Origin: Oscarella lobularis | Taxonomy: Eukaryota > Porifera > Homoscleromorpha > Homosclerophorida > Oscarellidae | Assembly: GCF_947507565.1 (NCBI RefSeq) | Contig: NC_089178.1 | Coordinates: 1,860,001-1,924,000, forward strand | Reading direction: 5' to 3' | DNA length: 64,000 nucleotides | Shown here: positions 62,198-64,000 of the stretch, in pieces | Layout of the letters: every line of letters begins with the position of its first letter | How positions within the stretch are numbered: position 1 is the stretch's first letter | Translations under genes and position numbers: made by a program | Notes under the pieces: model-generated | The model's database searches: none | Seen by the model: only the letters and a program-made list of their open reading frames with translations | Told to the model about the DNA's origin: nothing

Positions 62198-64000
62198 TCA
62201 GATCATTTCCGACGGCGCGTTTCCCAGAAGAGCATATCGATTAGTTAGTGCCTCATCAGCTTCCTCTTCAGAGACGTCGTCCTCAGACGACGACTCGTCT
62301 GATTCCGTCTCGTCTCTGTCAATTAACTGCTCAGCAACGCTGACGTGGTCCTTCGCGGCTATAAACGAGCACAATAATTCCCTTCGTAGATTCATAACGC
62401 GGCTTACGTGTGTCCTTGGCATATCCTGGGGGTCTCATAGCCATGCAAAGTCGACCTTCAATAGTAAGACGCAGCAGACTATTGGCTACACACAAAGCCC
62501 ATGTTCTCAAAGTGACATTCTTGATGAAAAATCAACTAACCAGCCCTGTACGCATCAGGTCTGGCCGCCCTAGCCGTGTAATACCCACGCTTTTCAGCCC
62601 AGTCTAGGAAACAAAACGCTCTCCTTATGTACTCTAAAAGCTGTCTCCAGCTCACAGAAACATATTTCCCAGGCAGACATCGGCCTGTCTGGATCGCTGA
62701 CGTCTCCCTCCTCCCTTCTAATACCGAGTATCTCGACGAGGGGAATTCGAGCGGCCAAGTAGCCGACCGGCGAGTAGGGCTCTTGCACTTGAGAAACGGG
62801 AAAAAGACCGGAGAGAATCTGTAGGTTCTTGTCGACGAGAGAGGGAAAAACGAGCCCAGGACAATCACACAAGCACACCGTGGGCGTCAGGTAGATCGTC
62901 TGAAAATGCTTTGTGTGTCCAGGAGTTCTTGAACAGCTAACAACCTTGGAAGGAAAGGTAAAACGACAAGGGGACGCCAGTAGAGTGGTACTCACCTTTT
63001 TTCCTATCAGACCGTTGATAACGGACGATTTGCCTACATTAGGATGACCTACCAAGCCAATCGTAAGAAGACTGTCCTTCTTTCTCGCGCCACCTACATC
63101 AAGCATCGACGTCAGCTGCACGGTTGGACCAAAATTCTCCTTACCCGCATCTTCCTCCTGTTGACGATACTCAAACGGATCGCCTTCAGCTAGTTTGACT
63201 TCCCATTCGTCAAGGTTACCTTTGCAAGCAGAATTTCATTTACATTTATAAAATTCCCTCTATGCTCTACCTTTATCTAAGTGAAGGTCTCTGATAGCAG
63301 CAAGGATAGCATTGCCACCCGACGCTTTCCCTGTTCTTTTCTTTGGCTTACTAAGCAGGCCTTCTAATAATTAATAAGGGAGACACGTGATATGGTTTGA
63401 GAATTGATTTAGGTGGCATTGTTGCTCACTGGTTGCTCGACTTGTCACGGTAGGATCGCCTGTTGGAAAGCTCGAAAAGCAAACAATGTGTAACTCTGGA
63501 AATTTAGATTCAAAATAGAGCTTCCAAGCAATAACGAGACCGCGATGAACCAAGTCAACCTAATTAAAAAAACATAATCAGAGAAAAACAACAAAGGAAA
63601 TTTTTCCTACCTTGTTCAAGATCAGAACAAGCTTCTTCTTAGCATCATTAACAACATAGTCGTAAAGAGCCGGAGGAAAGTGCAATACCTGCAGAAAGAG
63701 AGTGACAAAGAAGCAACAGAATTGCTGTCCACCTCACTGGATGCCGTATGTCAGTAATGAGCAGGATAACGTCTGACATTTCCAGCACCCTCCACAGCTG
63801 ACGCCAAGTCTGAAAGACAAACACAAGAGTAATTACTAGAGGAATTCATTACTGACGGATAGCAGGCACTTTTTCTTACCTCCAAATTTTTTTCAAACCA
63901 GCTCAACTGATCAGGCCTGTACTGATCGCGTATACCTTTAAAGTACTTGCTAAACATTTGCTCCTCCCTTTCCTCCACCTGTCTCTTTGTCATCGAATAA
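62198..64000 (-). CDS. GNL1: GNL1-like circularly permuted GTPase, 5' end off the window
   Basis: YlqF/YawG-type GTPase of the HSR1/MMR1 family with permuted G motifs in the order G4-G5-G1-G2-G3. Going upstream to downstream: REEQMFSKYFKGIRDQY and LSWFEKNLE-TWRQLWRVLE; VNDAKKKLVLILNKVDLVHR (G4 NKVD); WKLYFESKFPELHIVCFSSF (G5 region); LTIGLVGHPNVGKSSVINGL (G1); SCSRTPGHTKHFQTIYLTP; VCLCDCPGLVFPSLVDK (G3 DCPG); QEPYSPVGYLAARIPLVEIL; and DWAEKRGYYTARAARPDAYR. The C-terminal acidic tail (ESDESSSEDDVSEEEADEAL) ends NRYALLGNAPSEMI, as in human GNL1 (RNPYALLGEDEC). The gene runs past 64000 on its 5' side. Its 3' end is 239 bp from the NOS1AP stop. Confidence 0.93.

Overview
This window is eukaryotic nuclear DNA from an animal. 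The gene set includes animal scaffold and membrane proteins (a JIP3/JIP4 scaffold, a NOS1AP/CAPON PTB adaptor, a TMC channel-like protein) next to general eukaryotic genes (PPIL3, SPCS2, TMEM129, GNL1, a KAT2/GCN5 fragment). Genes are tightly packed, often head-to-head or tail-to-tail, with introns mostly of 40-70 bp and several apparent GC-AG introns. A homoserine O-acetyltransferase, absent from most bilaterians, and an Amt-type ammonium transporter sit among them. Together this suggests an early-branching animal, most likely a sponge with a compact genome. That assignment is inference; no ribosomal or mitochondrial marker is present.

Layout. 1-2 kb: end of a very basic K/R-rich repeat protein. 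2.2-6.9 kb (+): JIP3/4 scaffold. 7.2-9.9 kb (-): ammonium transporter. 10-12.3 kb: sparse DNA with a strong hairpin and one small membrane-protein gene. 12.4-13.3 kb (+): single-exon GH16-like secreted hydrolase. 13.4-15.3 kb (+): unrecognised multi-exon gene. 15.4-16.4 kb (-): SPCS2. 16.4-19.5 kb: gene-poor DNA with a foldback element and a small tandem hairpin array. 19.5-20.3 kb (+): PPIL3, complete at 161 aa. 20.5-28.7 kb and 29.6-37.6 kb (-): two tandem paralogues of a giant secreted protein (about 2,600 aa each) with N-terminal Cys-rich modules and about 19 FN3-like repeats.

38.3-49.4 kb is a huge 45-bp minisatellite (about 240 copies) carrying an inserted MITE and higher-order duplications. 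49.4-50.4 kb holds more repeats, including a 36-bp GC-rich tandem array. 50.4-51.3 kb (-): a KAT2 (GCN5/PCAF) gene that stops inside the PCAF_N domain, with no acetyltransferase or bromodomain, right at the edge of the repeat block. 51.7-53.5 kb (-): homoserine O-acetyltransferase. 53.7-54.9 kb (+): TMEM129 ubiquitin ligase. 55.1-59.2 kb (-): TMC. 59.5-62.0 kb (+): NOS1AP. 62.2-64 kb (-): GNL1, running off the right edge.

The most unusual parts are the giant secreted tandem pair, whose 3' exons are almost identical while the 5' exons have diverged, the five-frame-open 45-bp satellite beside it, and the KAT2 gene cut off at the other flank of that satellite. No operon-like functional link between the housekeeping genes is evident. 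Divergent pairs (MetX/TMEM129, TMC/NOS1AP) probably share promoters.
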